Source: Pseudomonas sp. PDM05 (GTDB lineage: Bacteria; Pseudomonadota; Gammaproteobacteria; Pseudomonadales; Pseudomonadaceae). From it: DNA of 64,000 bases. Both the position numbers and the translations under genes were made by a program. Positions 9,009 to 17,287 of this stretch are shown here, piece after piece; within the stretch, counting starts at the first letter, position 1, and each line of letters starts with the position of its first letter. The stretch spans positions 310,001-374,000 of the forward strand of contig NZ_JACVAC010000001.1 in the NCBI RefSeq assembly GCF_014851685.1, given 5' to 3'. The notes beneath the pieces are model-generated. The model searched no databases, had not been told where the DNA came from, and saw nothing but the letters and a program-made list of their open reading frames with translations.

Positions 9009-11669
9009 ATGTCCCCGAACAACGCAGTCAGACACGACGACGACCCACAGGAAACCCGCGAGTGGCTGGAGTCCATCGAATCGGTGTTGTCCACCGAAGG
9101 CCGCCCGCGCGCCCACTACCTGATCGATCAGTTGCTGGATTTCGACGTTGCGCGCCACGGTGATTTCTACGGACGGGTGACCACCCCCTACGTCAACACC
9201 ATTGCGGTGGACCGCCAATTGCCCTACCCCGGCAACCTGGCCATCGAGCGGCGCACCAATGCCTACATCCGCTGGAACGCCATGGCCATGGTGTTGCGGG
9301 CGGGCAAACACTCCGGTGTCGGTGGGCATATCGCTACCTATGCGTCAGCCGCTGTGCTGTATGACGTAGGTTTCGACCACTTCTTCCGTGGCCGAACCGA
9401 CACTTTTGACGGCGACCTGGTGTACATCCAGGGCCACTCCTCACCCGGCATCTATGGCCGCGCCTATCTCGAAGGCCGCATCAGCGAGGCGCAACTGGAC
9501 AACTTCCGTCGCGAGGCCGGTGGCGAGGGTATTTCCTCGTATCCGCATCCACGACTGATGCCGGATTTCTGGCAATTTCCTACGGTGTCCATGGGCCTCG
9601 GGCCGATCACCGCGGCGTACCAGGCGCGCTTTATGCGTTACCTGGAATTACGCGGCCTCAAGCAGCACCAGGGCCGTAAAGTCTGGGCGTTCCTGGGCGA
9701 CGGCGAGATGGACCAACCGGAATCCCTGGCGGCCATTTCCCTGGCCGGGCGCGAGAAACTCGACAACCTGATCTTTGTCGTCAACTGCAACCTGCAACGG
9801 CTGGACGGCCCGGTACGCGGCAACGCCAAAGTGATCCAGGAATTCGAAAGCCTGTACCGCGCCGCCGGCTGGAACGTGATCAAAGTCATCTGGGGCGGCG
9901 GCTGGGATGCCCTGCTGGAGAAAGACCAGACCGGCCTGCTGCGCCAACGCATGATGGAATGCGTGGATGGCGACTATCAAAACTACAAGTCCCAGAACGG
10001 CGCCTACGTGCGTGAACATTTCTTCGGCAAATACCCGGAGCTGCTGGCACTGGTTGCAGATATGTCCGACGACGACATCTGGAAGCTCTCACGAGGCGGG
10101 CATGATCCGGACAAGGTCTATAACGCCTACGCCGCCGCCATGCGTCACACCGGCCAACCCACGGTGATCCTGGCGAAAACCGTCAAGGGCTTCGGCATGG
10201 GCGAAGCCGGCGAAGGCCAGAACATCAATCACCAGCTGAAGAAAATGGGCGCTGATGCCGTGAAGGCGTTTCGCGACCGCTTCGACCTGGAAGTGGCCGA
10301 CGAACAACTCGCCGAGATTCCCTACATCAAACCTGCCGCCGACAGTGAAGAGGCGCGCTACTTCGCCGCCCGCCGCCAGGCGTTGGGCGGCTATGTGCCT
10401 GCGCGTCACAGCGCCGTGGAGTCGCTGCAGATCCCTGAGCTATCGGCCTTCGGCGCCCAGCTCAAGGACACCGGCGAGCGCTCGATTTCCACCACCATGG
10501 CCTTCGTGCGCATTCTCGGCACGCTGCTCAAGGACCCGCACCTGGGCAAACTGATAGTGCCCATCGTGCCGGATGAATCGCGCACCTTCGGCATGGAAAG
10601 CCTGTTTCGCCAGATAGGCATCCACTCTGCCGTCGGACAGCTCTATACGCCGCAGGACGCCGGGCAATTGAGCTACTACAAGGAGAGCAAGGACGGGCAG
10701 ATCATGCAGGAAGGTCTGAACGAGTCCGGCGCGATTTCCGCATGGATTGCGGCGAGTACGTCCTACAGCAACCACGGTTTGATGACCGTGCCGTTCTACA
10801 TTTTCTATTCAATGTTCGGCTTCCAGCGCATCGGTGACCTGGCCTGGGCAGCAGGCGATGCGCGGGCACGGGGTTTCCTGCTGGGAGCCACCGCCGGACG
10901 TACTACGCTGATGGGCGAAGGCTTGCAGCATGACGATGGTCACAGCCATATCCTGTCGTCGGTGATTCCGTGCTGCGTGTCCTACGACCCAACCTTTGCC
11001 TACGAGCTCGCGGTAATTATTCGCGAGGGCATGCGGCGCATGTATGTCGAGCAGGAGGACATTTACTACTACATCACCCTGCTCAACGAAAACTACCCGC
11101 ACCCGGCGATGCCAGACGGTGTGGAGGATGGCATTCTCAAGGGCATTTACCCGCTCACCCAACACGCGCAGGCCCAGGTACAACTGATGGGCAGCGGTTC
11201 GATCCTGCGGGAAGTGATTGCGGCTGCCGAGTTACTGGAGAAGGATCTCTCCGTGCACAGCACTGTGTGGAGCGCGACCAGCCTCACCGAACTGCGCCGT
11301 AACGGGCATGAGGTGGAACGCTGGAACCTGTTGCACCCGCAGAGCGAGCCCCGAGTGAGCTATGTCGAACAATGCCTGGCCGGTCAAACCGGGCCGGTGG
11401 TGGTGGCGACGGACTACATGAAATTGTTTGCCGATCAGATTCGCCCGTTCGTCCCCGGCCGCCGCTTTGTTGCCTTGGGCACCGATGGCTTTGGGCAATC
11501 GGATACGCGGGAAACCTTGCGTGCGTTCTTCGAGGTGGACCGCCACTTCATCGCACTGGCGGCGCTCAAGGCGCTGGCGGATGACGGCGTGATCGGTCGC
11601 GATAAAGTCAGTGAAGCGATCAGACGCTACGGGATCAACGTCGACAAGGCCAACCCCGTGACGGTCTGA
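9009..11669 (+). CDS. Homodimeric 2-oxoacid dehydrogenase E1 (AceE/MdeB type)
   Basis: 886 residues, the usual length of AceE. It is a thiamine-diphosphate enzyme that decarboxylates pyruvate or a close relative and acylates a lipoyl E2. The ThDP motif is GDGEMDQPES with the partner Asn in VVNCNLQRLDG, and the HGHSSPG-like segment QGHSSPGIYGRAYLEG is present. P. putida mdeB, the 2-oxobutyrate dehydrogenase E1 of methionine catabolism, has the same architecture. No mdeA (methionine lyase), E2 or E3 gene is adjacent, so it must use a complex encoded elsewhere. Substrate not decidable from sequence. Confidence 0.88.
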   Translation: MSPNNAVRHDDDPQETREWLESIESVLSTEGRPRAHYLIDQLLDFDVARHGDFYGRVTTPYVNTIAVDRQLPYPGNLAIERRTNAYIRWNAMAMVLRAGKHSGVGGHIATYASAAVLYDVGFDHFFRGRTDTFDGDLVYIQGHSSPGIYGRAYLEGRISEAQLDNFRREAGGEGISSYPHPRLMPDFWQFPTVSMGLGPITAAYQARFMRYLELRGLKQHQGRKVWAFLGDGEMDQPESLAAISLAGREKLDNLIFVVNCNLQRLDGPVRGNAKVIQEFESLYRAAGWNVIKVIWGGGWDALLEKDQTGLLRQRMMECVDGDYQNYKSQNGAYVREHFFGKYPELLALVADMSDDDIWKLSRGGHDPDKVYNAYAAAMRHTGQPTVILAKTVKGFGMGEAGEGQNINHQLKKMGADAVKAFRDRFDLEVADEQLAEIPYIKPAADSEEARYFAARRQALGGYVPARHSAVESLQIPELSAFGAQLKDTGERSISTTMAFVRILGTLLKDPHLGKLIVPIVPDESRTFGMESLFRQIGIHSAVGQLYTPQDAGQLSYYKESKDGQIMQEGLNESGAISAWIAASTSYSNHGLMTVPFYIFYSMFGFQRIGDLAWAAGDARARGFLLGATAGRTTLMGEGLQHDDGHSHILSSVIPCCVSYDPTFAYELAVIIREGMRRMYVEQEDIYYYITLLNENYPHPAMPDGVEDGILKGIYPLTQHAQAQVQLMGSGSILREVIAAAELLEKDLSVHSTVWSATSLTELRRNGHEVERWNLLHPQSEPRVSYVEQCLAGQTGPVVVATDYMKLFADQIRPFVPGRRFVALGTDGFGQSDTRETLRAFFEVDRHFIALAALKALADDGVIGRDKVSEAIRRYGINVDKANPVTV

Positions 11670-11670
11670 T

Positions 11671-12450
11671 TTACGGCGCCGGTGTCGGCAGGGGCGCAAT
11701 TGCTTCTGTTGGTGCCGGTAGCGCCGGGTTGCTGGTCGCCGGTGCGGCGGCAGGCTCTTGCTGCGGCGCAATCGGCGCGGGCTCCACAGGCGGCGCAAGT
11801 GGCTCTGAAACGGCAGGCTCTTCCTTCGGCGCCTCGACCTTCTCGGCAGCCGGAGCGACTTTAGGCTCTGGCACGCCCAAGTCAGCTTTCGGCTGCTCGG
11901 GAATATGCTCGGCCTTTTTCACTTCCTGGGGCAGGAACACATCCACCAGCGCAAAGTAACGCTCGTAGAACTTCGGCGCCGAGACGGTCTCGCTTGCGAC
12001 TTTGACCATCGAGTCATCGGTGGAGCCAATCGGCATCGACACCGAACCCAGCACACCAACTCCCAGGCTCGCGGAGTTGTTGACCTTCTTCAGCGCGTAG
12101 CGATCCTGCAAGGCGTTGGCGAACATCGTCGAGTGGTTGGTGCCTTTGCCATCATCGGCGCACACCACGTTGAAGCTGATCTGCAGATGGGTCTCGCCGG
12201 TCTGCTGGAAACTCTTGTTACCCACCACCAACTTCGGATCGCTGCTGGTGATGATGTAGCCCTGGCTGAGCAGAGCGCGTCGCGCCGCTTCGCACGCCGC
12301 CACATCACTGACCGGATAGGATCGGGAAAAGGTGCCGGAATCGTCGAAATTCTCATGTTCATAAATAGCGGTCTTGGGTGACGAGCAGCCCGCGGCGCCC
12401 GCCAGCACCAGCGCCAACCCAAGGCTGCGCAAGTGAAATGATGTCGACAT
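11671..12450 (-). CDS. DUF2242 lipoprotein
   Basis: 259 residues with a lipoprotein signal (lipobox AAGCSS, Cys22), then a conserved DUF2242-like domain (to about residue 165) containing ITSSDPKLVVGNKSFQ and the glycine-rich SLGVGVLGSVSMPIGS. The C-terminal 90 residues are low-complexity, rich in Pro, Ala and Glu, and resemble a periplasm-spanning linker. It is convergent with the E1 gene with one base between the stops. Function unknown. Confidence 0.75.
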   Translation of the reverse strand: MSTSFHLRSLGLALVLAGAAGCSSPKTAIYEHENFDDSGTFSRSYPVSDVAACEAARRALLSQGYIITSSDPKLVVGNKSFQQTGETHLQISFNVVCADDGKGTNHSTMFANALQDRYALKKVNNSASLGVGVLGSVSMPIGSTDDSMVKVASETVSAPKFYERYFALVDVFLPQEVKKAEHIPEQPKADLGVPEPKVAPAAEKVEAPKEEPAVSEPLAPPVEPAPIAPQQEPAAAPATSNPALPAPTEAIAPLPTPAP

Positions 12451-12539
12451 TGAAAATCCTGAGCAAAACAGTTCGGGCGGTATTGTGCAACAGAACGAGG
12501 CCTTGGCGCGCGCATTCCTGTCGGTAAAACCTCACAGCC

Positions 12540-13439
12540 TTACGTCTTGGGCCCCGCAGGAAAAAGCCCTGCGCACATATGATCAATAAATACGCGCAAT
12601 TTGGCCGAGGCGTGGCGACTTGATGGCCACAGCAGCCAGAAACTGCCACGGTGTTCCAGGTAGTCATCCAGCACCCGCTGCAAGCACCCTTCCCGCACGG
12701 CGTGGTTGACCATGTAATCGGGCAGGCAGGCGATGCCCAACCCCTCGTGCACCACATGGTTGAGGGACTCGATGGTGGTGCTGACCAGCGGTGCACGCAG
12801 GATCGGTTCTGCCGCGCCGGCTTCGAGGCGCAAGGGCCAGGGCTCCAGCTTGCCGGTCGCACAGAACTTGTGCCGCAGGCACGCGTGATCGTTCAAGTGC
12901 CGCGGCTGTTGTGGGGTGCCGTGTTCCTGGAAATACGCCGGCGTACCCACCAGCACCAGTTGGTAATGCCCCAGGTGGCGTGCCATCAGGCGCGAATCTT
13001 CCGGCTTGCCGGTGCGAATCACCGCGTCGAACCCTTCCTCGATCACATCCACCATGCGGTCGGAAAAATCCACATCCAGCTCGATCTGCGGATAGGCCCG
13101 CATGAAGTCACTGAGCACCGGCATCAATAAACCGCGTACCTGCGGCACACTGATGCGAAGTTTGCCCCGAGGCGTGGCGCTGGCGTCGGTCAGCTCGCGC
13201 TCGGCGGCCTCGACTTCAGCCAGGATGCGCCGTGAACGCTCAAGGAACAGCGCCCCTTCGGCGGTCAAGGTGATACTGCGCGTACTGCGGTGGAACAGGC
13301 GCACACCGAGACGCTCCTCCATGCGTGCGATGCTTTTGCCTACAGCCGAGGAGGAAATCCCTAACACTCGACCGGCAGCGGTAAAACTGCGGGCGTCCGC
13401 CACCTGCACGAATACCGAAAGGCTGCCCAGACTGTCCAT
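12540..13439 (-). CDS. LysR family transcriptional regulator
   Basis: 299 residues with the N-terminal LysR helix-turn-helix (FTAAGRVLGISSSAVGKSIARME) and a C-terminal effector domain of the AaeR/DsdC-like branch. ATG 13439 starts the canonical MDSLGSLSVFVQVAD; an in-frame extension to 13736 overlaps the neighbouring gene and is not used. It is divergent from an MFS exporter with two overlapping dyads between them, the usual arrangement of a LysR regulator and its target. Confidence 0.9.
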   Translation of the reverse strand: MDSLGSLSVFVQVADARSFTAAGRVLGISSSAVGKSIARMEERLGVRLFHRSTRSITLTAEGALFLERSRRILAEVEAAERELTDASATPRGKLRISVPQVRGLLMPVLSDFMRAYPQIELDVDFSDRMVDVIEEGFDAVIRTGKPEDSRLMARHLGHYQLVLVGTPAYFQEHGTPQQPRHLNDHACLRHKFCATGKLEPWPLRLEAGAAEPILRAPLVSTTIESLNHVVHEGLGIACLPDYMVNHAVREGCLQRVLDDYLEHRGSFWLLWPSSRHASAKLRVFIDHMCAGLFPAGPKT

Positions 13440-13456
13440 GATGTGGCCCTCAATTG

Positions 13457-13483
13457 CGGACACTGATGTCCGATAAGTTCGGA
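13457..13483. promoter_or_regulatory. Overlapping dyads in the LysR/MFS intergenic region
   Basis: CGGACA-N4-TGTCCG (13457-13472) and TCCGA-N5-TCGGA (13469-13483) are both perfect inverted repeats sharing a TCCG half-site. They lie 18 bp from the lysR start and 72 bp from the MFS start, where a LysR recognition and activation site would be expected. Confidence 0.5.
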
Positions 13484-13554
13484 ACCTTAGCCTGTTTTTC
13501 CGCCACCCACAGCCCCCTACCCTGTCTCCTGGCCTTTTGCAGGGATACAGCGTT

Positions 13555-14712
13555 ATGACATCACTTACCGAGTCCACCCCGACAGCCCAGCATGATGGGT
13601 TGCCGCTGGGCGGTTTATTGGCACTGGCGTTTGCCGGATTTATCACCATCCTCACCGAAGCCATGCCCGCCGGGCTGCTGCCACAAATGGGCGAAGGCCT
13701 GGGTGTGTCACCCGCGCTCGTCGGCCAATTGGTCACGCTTTACGCCTTGGGTTCCTTGCTCGCGGCCATCCCGCTGACGATGTGGACCCGTGGCTGGCGC
13801 CGACGGCCATTGCTGCTGGTGGCCATTGGCGGCTTTGCCGTGGTCAACAGCATCACCGCATTCTCCAGCCATTACGGGCTGACCCTGGTGGCGCGCTTTT
13901 TCGCCGGAGTTTTCGCTGGGTTGCTCTGGGCGTTGCTGGCGGGTTACGCAAGCCGGATGGTCGCGCCACATCTGCAAGGTCGAGCGATTGCCTTGGCGAT
14001 GCTGGGGGCACCGCTGGCGTTGTCGCTGGGGGTCCCCGCGGGGACTTCGCTCGGCACCGTCGTAGGCTGGCGCCTGAGCTTTGCGATCATGACCGGGCTG
14101 ACGCTCGTGCTGCTGATCTGGGCCCGCTGGACCTTGCCGGACTTTGCCGGGCAAACCGCAGGCAAACGCCTGGGGTTGCGTCAGGTACTGACCCTGCCCG
14201 GGATTCGTCCGGTGTTATGGGTAACGTTTACCTACGTGCTGGCCCACAACATTCTCTATACCTACGTCGCCCCGTTGTTGGTGCCCGCCGGACTTGCGGA
14301 CGAGATTGACCGCGTACTGCTGGTGTTCGGCTTGGCCGCGCTGTTGAGCATCTGGCTGACGGGCGTGTTGATCGATCGCTGGCTGCGCAAGCTGGTGCTG
14401 ACCAGTTGCGCGTTGTTCGGGCTGATCGCCCTGGCGCTGGCATTCTGGATCACTTCGCCGAGCGTGATCTACCTCTGCGTGGCCTTGTGGGGCCTGGCGT
14501 TCGGTGGCCTGCCAGCCCTGCTGCAAACGGCACTGGCCAAGGCAGCCGGCGACTCGGCGGATGCCGCACAATCGATGCTGGTCACCGTTTGGAACCTGGG
14601 CATCGCGGGTGGAGGATTGGTCGGTGGCGTGTTGTTGCAAGGCTCGGGCGTGATTGCATTTCCATGGGCGGTGGTGGTGTTGATGCTCCTGGCTCTTTGC
14701 AAACGCCCATGA
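13555..14712 (+). CDS. MFS transporter, SotB/NepI-like (DHA1)
   Basis: 385 residues with about 12 hydrophobic helices. It has the loop 2-3 signature region (PLTMWTRGWRRRPLLL) and helix 5 glycine-rich motif (GAPLALSLGVPAGTSLGTVVGW) of DHA1 exporters such as SotB and NepI, which expel sugars, purine nucleosides or drugs. ATG 13555 has AGGGA eight bases upstream. It is divergent from its probable LysR regulator. The substrate is unknown. Confidence 0.85.
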   Translation: MTSLTESTPTAQHDGLPLGGLLALAFAGFITILTEAMPAGLLPQMGEGLGVSPALVGQLVTLYALGSLLAAIPLTMWTRGWRRRPLLLVAIGGFAVVNSITAFSSHYGLTLVARFFAGVFAGLLWALLAGYASRMVAPHLQGRAIALAMLGAPLALSLGVPAGTSLGTVVGWRLSFAIMTGLTLVLLIWARWTLPDFAGQTAGKRLGLRQVLTLPGIRPVLWVTFTYVLAHNILYTYVAPLLVPAGLADEIDRVLLVFGLAALLSIWLTGVLIDRWLRKLVLTSCALFGLIALALAFWITSPSVIYLCVALWGLAFGGLPALLQTALAKAAGDSADAAQSMLVTVWNLGIAGGGLVGGVLLQGSGVIAFPWAVVVLMLLALCKRP

Positions 14713-14749
14713 AAAAGCCCCCGGTCTTTTCAGGCCGAGGGCTTTTTAT
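14712..14749. terminator. Bidirectional Rho-independent terminator
   Basis: AAAAAGCCCCCGGTC and GGCCGAGGGCTTTTT form a stem with T-runs on both strands. It begins at the last base of the MFS stop codon and ends 12 bp before the ppiD stop, serving both convergent genes. Confidence 0.9.
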
Positions 14750-14760
14750 TCAAGCGGGCA

Positions 14761-16635
14761 TCAGAATTTCTTGATGTCAGCCTGGGTTTCCAACTGCTTG
14801 CGGTACGCAGCAAAGTCCTGCTGACCACTGCGGGAAGCGAGGAAGCGGCGGATTTGCGCCTTTTCTTCGTCCGTCGGGGCAACAGCCTCGTTGACGCCGT
14901 TCAAGCGCACGATCACCAGGCTACCGTCAGCCAGGGTCACGGTGGTAAAGGTCGGCTTGTCCTTGGCCGCAGGCTTTGGCATGCGGAACAGGGCTTGCAG
15001 CACGGCTGGGTCGATAGATTCCTGATTGCGGGTGGCCGCTTCAGTCACTTTCCACGCCTGGCCGTCGATGGCTTGATTCAGCGGGGTCTTGCCATCACGC
15101 AGGCTGGCGATCAACTCGTCAGCGTGAACCTTGGCCGCCGCACTGGCACGTTCCTTGGTCATCTGGGCGCGAATCGCCGCTGCAACGCTTTCCAGCGGCA
15201 GTTGCGTTGGCTTCAGATGCTCTTTGGCACGCAGTACGATGATGGTTTCCGGGTCCAGTTCGATGGCGCTGCTGTTGGCACCCTCATCCAGCACTTCCGG
15301 GCTGAACGCTGCGGTGATCACGGCACGGTTGGCCGTAATGCCTTCGCCACCTTCACGGCCAAACGGCGCGGAGGTGTGCACGGTCAGCTTCAGGTCGGAC
15401 GCTGGCTGGGCCAGGTCGGAGGCTTCGAATGCCGCATCTTCCAATTGCTTGGTCGCTTCGACAAAACGCTGCTCAACCTGTTGGGTCTTGAGGTCGCGGG
15501 TCAGCTTGTCTTTCAGGCTGGCAAACGATGGCACTTGAGGTGCTTCAACGCCCAACAGCTTGATCAGGTGCCAACCGAAGGTCGAACGAACCGGCGCCGA
15601 CACCTGATCCTTGTTCAACGCGTACAAGGCAGTTTCGAAGTCTGGATCGTAGACGCCAGGACCGGCAAAACCGAGGTCGCCGCCGTTGTTGGCCGAACCG
15701 GGGTCCTGGGAGAACTCCTTGGCCAGGGCTTCGAACTTCTCGCCCTTGGCCAGGCGCGCCTGGACGTCTTCGATCTTCGCCTTGGCTTGCGCGTCGGTGA
15801 CCTTGTCGTTGACTTCAATCAGGATGTGCGCAGCACGACGCTGTTCAGCGAGGTTGGCGGTTTCTTTCTGATAGGCAGCCTGCAGATCTTCGTCCTTGAC
15901 GCTGACTTGATCAAAGAACGATGCCTTCTTCAGCTCCAGATAGTCGATGACCACTTGGTCCGGCGTCATGAACTCTTTGGCGTGCTGGTCGTAGTAAGCC
16001 TTGACCTCATCGTCGGTGAGCTTCACCGCGGCCGGGTTGGCCTTGATATTGACGGTGGCGAAATCGCGGGTCTGTTTTTCCAGACGGGCGAATGCCAGCA
16101 CTTCGGCATCGGTGACGAAACCGCTGCCGGCGATACCTGCGCGAACCTGGCCGATGAGCATTTCCTGGGTCAGCATCTGACGGAATTGCATACGGCTGTA
16201 GCCCAGCTGACGGATCACCTGATCAAAGCGCTCGGGGCTGAACTTGCCATCCACCTGGAACTCGGGAGTCAGCAGGATCGTTTGATCCAGTGCCGCCTCG
16301 GAGAAGCCGAACTTGGAGTCGGCAGCGCCTTGCAGCAACAGCTTGCGATCGATCAGCCCCTTGAGGGCCGCTTCGCGCAGCAGTTTTTCGTCCAGCAGTG
16401 AAGCATCGAAATCCTTGCCCAGCTGTTGCATCAGCTGACGGCGTTGCATGTCGACGGCCTGGCTCAATTCGGTTTGAGTAATCTCTTCACCGTTGACCTT
16501 GGCCACGTCCTGCTTGTTGTTACCCGATGCCTGGAAAATGGCCTCGATACCGGTGAACGCCATCAACGCGACGATGATCCCGATAATGGTCTTGGCAATC
16601 CAGCCTTGTGAATTGTCCCTGATATTTTGCAGCAT
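14761..16635 (-). CDS. ppiD: Periplasmic folding chaperone PpiD
   Basis: 624 residues. A single N-terminal membrane anchor (about residues 13-32, TIIGIIVALMAFTGIEAIF) is followed by a SurA-like chaperone domain and one parvulin domain (AAHILIEVND... GGDLGFAGPGVYDPDFE ... STFGWHLIKLLG, residues about 265-360). PpiD helps newly translocated outer-membrane and periplasmic proteins fold near the Sec translocon. It is the last gene of the conserved tig-clpP-clpX-lon-hupB-ppiD order, separated from hupB by a terminator. Confidence 0.95.
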   Translation of the reverse strand: MLQNIRDNSQGWIAKTIIGIIVALMAFTGIEAIFQASGNNKQDVAKVNGEEITQTELSQAVDMQRRQLMQQLGKDFDASLLDEKLLREAALKGLIDRKLLLQGAADSKFGFSEAALDQTILLTPEFQVDGKFSPERFDQVIRQLGYSRMQFRQMLTQEMLIGQVRAGIAGSGFVTDAEVLAFARLEKQTRDFATVNIKANPAAVKLTDDEVKAYYDQHAKEFMTPDQVVIDYLELKKASFFDQVSVKDEDLQAAYQKETANLAEQRRAAHILIEVNDKVTDAQAKAKIEDVQARLAKGEKFEALAKEFSQDPGSANNGGDLGFAGPGVYDPDFETALYALNKDQVSAPVRSTFGWHLIKLLGVEAPQVPSFASLKDKLTRDLKTQQVEQRFVEATKQLEDAAFEASDLAQPASDLKLTVHTSAPFGREGGEGITANRAVITAAFSPEVLDEGANSSAIELDPETIIVLRAKEHLKPTQLPLESVAAAIRAQMTKERASAAAKVHADELIASLRDGKTPLNQAIDGQAWKVTEAATRNQESIDPAVLQALFRMPKPAAKDKPTFTTVTLADGSLVIVRLNGVNEAVAPTDEEKAQIRRFLASRSGQQDFAAYRKQLETQADIKKF

Positions 16636-16702
16636 GCGTCCCCCAGAAACGGTTGAACTTCAAAAATTGGCAACCGTGGAGCGTGGGTAGAGTACGGATA
16701 TA

Positions 16703-16727
16703 AGAAAGGCGCATCCAAGGATGCGCC
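16703..16727 (-). terminator. Rho-independent terminator downstream of hupB
   Basis: Perfect 9-bp stem GGCGCATCC / GGATGCGCC with a two-base loop, followed on the minus strand by TTTCTTAT. It lies 137 bp beyond the hupB stop and 68 bp before the ppiD start. Confidence 0.85.
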
Positions 16728-16731
16728 TTCT

Positions 16732-16863
16732 CGCAACTGGCGGAGCGGACGGGGTTGGTATCTGCCCCCGGCTTGGCGACCCGATGGATACATGGGTCTG
16801 CTGCCGCTCCGCTGCCAGGTCGAACCTGCGTTCGACCCGGGTAGGTAAAGGCTGGATCGAAGC
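16732..16863 (-). other. Structured hupB 3' region, possible small RNA
   Basis: Read on the minus strand, the segment between the hupB stop and the terminator holds a perfect 8-bp hairpin (GGTCGAAC-GCAG-GTTCGACC). It also has a 9-bp long-range pairing (GCGGAGCGG with CCGCTCCGC) enclosing a small GACCC/GGGTC stem. A compact multi-helix fold ending in a strong terminator resembles a 3'UTR-derived sRNA. It has no tRNA T-loop or anticodon arm. Confidence 0.35.
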
Positions 16864-17136
16864 TTAGTTAACGGCTTCTTTCAGGGCTTTACCGGCTTTG
16901 AAACCTGGTTTCTTGGCAGCAGCGATTTGCAGTGCTTTGCCAGTCTGTGGGTTACGGCCAGTGCGAGCTGGGCGGTCGGTCACAGAGAAAGTACCGAAGC
17001 CTACCAGTACTACGGAGTCGCCGGCCTTCAGAGCGCCAGTGACGGATTCGATTACTGCATCCAGCGCACGGCCAGCAGCAGCTTTCGGGATATCAGCGGA
17101 TGCAGCGATAGCATCAATCAGTTCCGACTTGTTCAC
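16864..17136 (-). CDS. hupB: DNA-binding protein HU-beta
   Basis: 90 residues of the HU/IHF family: a helical dimerisation half ([31 protein letters not shown]), then the DNA-binding arm with VGFGTFSV and [10 protein letters not shown], whose proline intercalates into DNA. HU packages and bends the nucleoid. The start is GTG 17136, giving the family's usual (M)NKSEL beginning with GGGGA upstream. It has its own strong promoter at 17236-17264. Confidence 0.97.
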   Translation of the reverse strand: MNKSELIDAIAASADIPKAAAGRALDAVIESVTGALKAGDSVVLVGFGTFSVTDRPARTGRNPQTGKALQIAAAKKPGFKAGKALKEAVN

Positions 17137-17235
17137 TCTAAGTCCCCTTATATATCTATTGAGTATGATTCTAAGTTTTTTGGTAAACAGCAAAAATCAG
17201 TGCTGAATGGCCTACAGACACTTATAAGAGCCGCT

Positions 17236-17264
17236 TTATAACAAGGGCTCTAAAAAGCTGTCAA
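17236..17264 (-). promoter_or_regulatory. Sigma-70 promoter of hupB
   Basis: On the minus strand TTGACA (17264-17259) is followed after exactly 17 bp by TTATAA (17241-17236). This is close to consensus and leaves a leader of roughly 90 nt before the hupB GTG. Confidence 0.8.
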
Positions 17265-17287
17265 GGAAGCCCCCAGGCTTATTCGCA

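Noticed and set aside
9009..11669. Methionine gamma-lyase (mdeAB) locus
   Set aside because: The E1 resembles MdeB but no mdeA-type lyase or mdeR regulator is present; the regulator here is of MarR type.
16732..16863. A tRNA or tmRNA in the hupB-ppiD gap
   Set aside because: The end resembles ...GCTCCGCCA and the paired GCGGAGCGG looks like an acceptor stem, but there is no T-loop GTTCGANTC in the right place and no anticodon arm.
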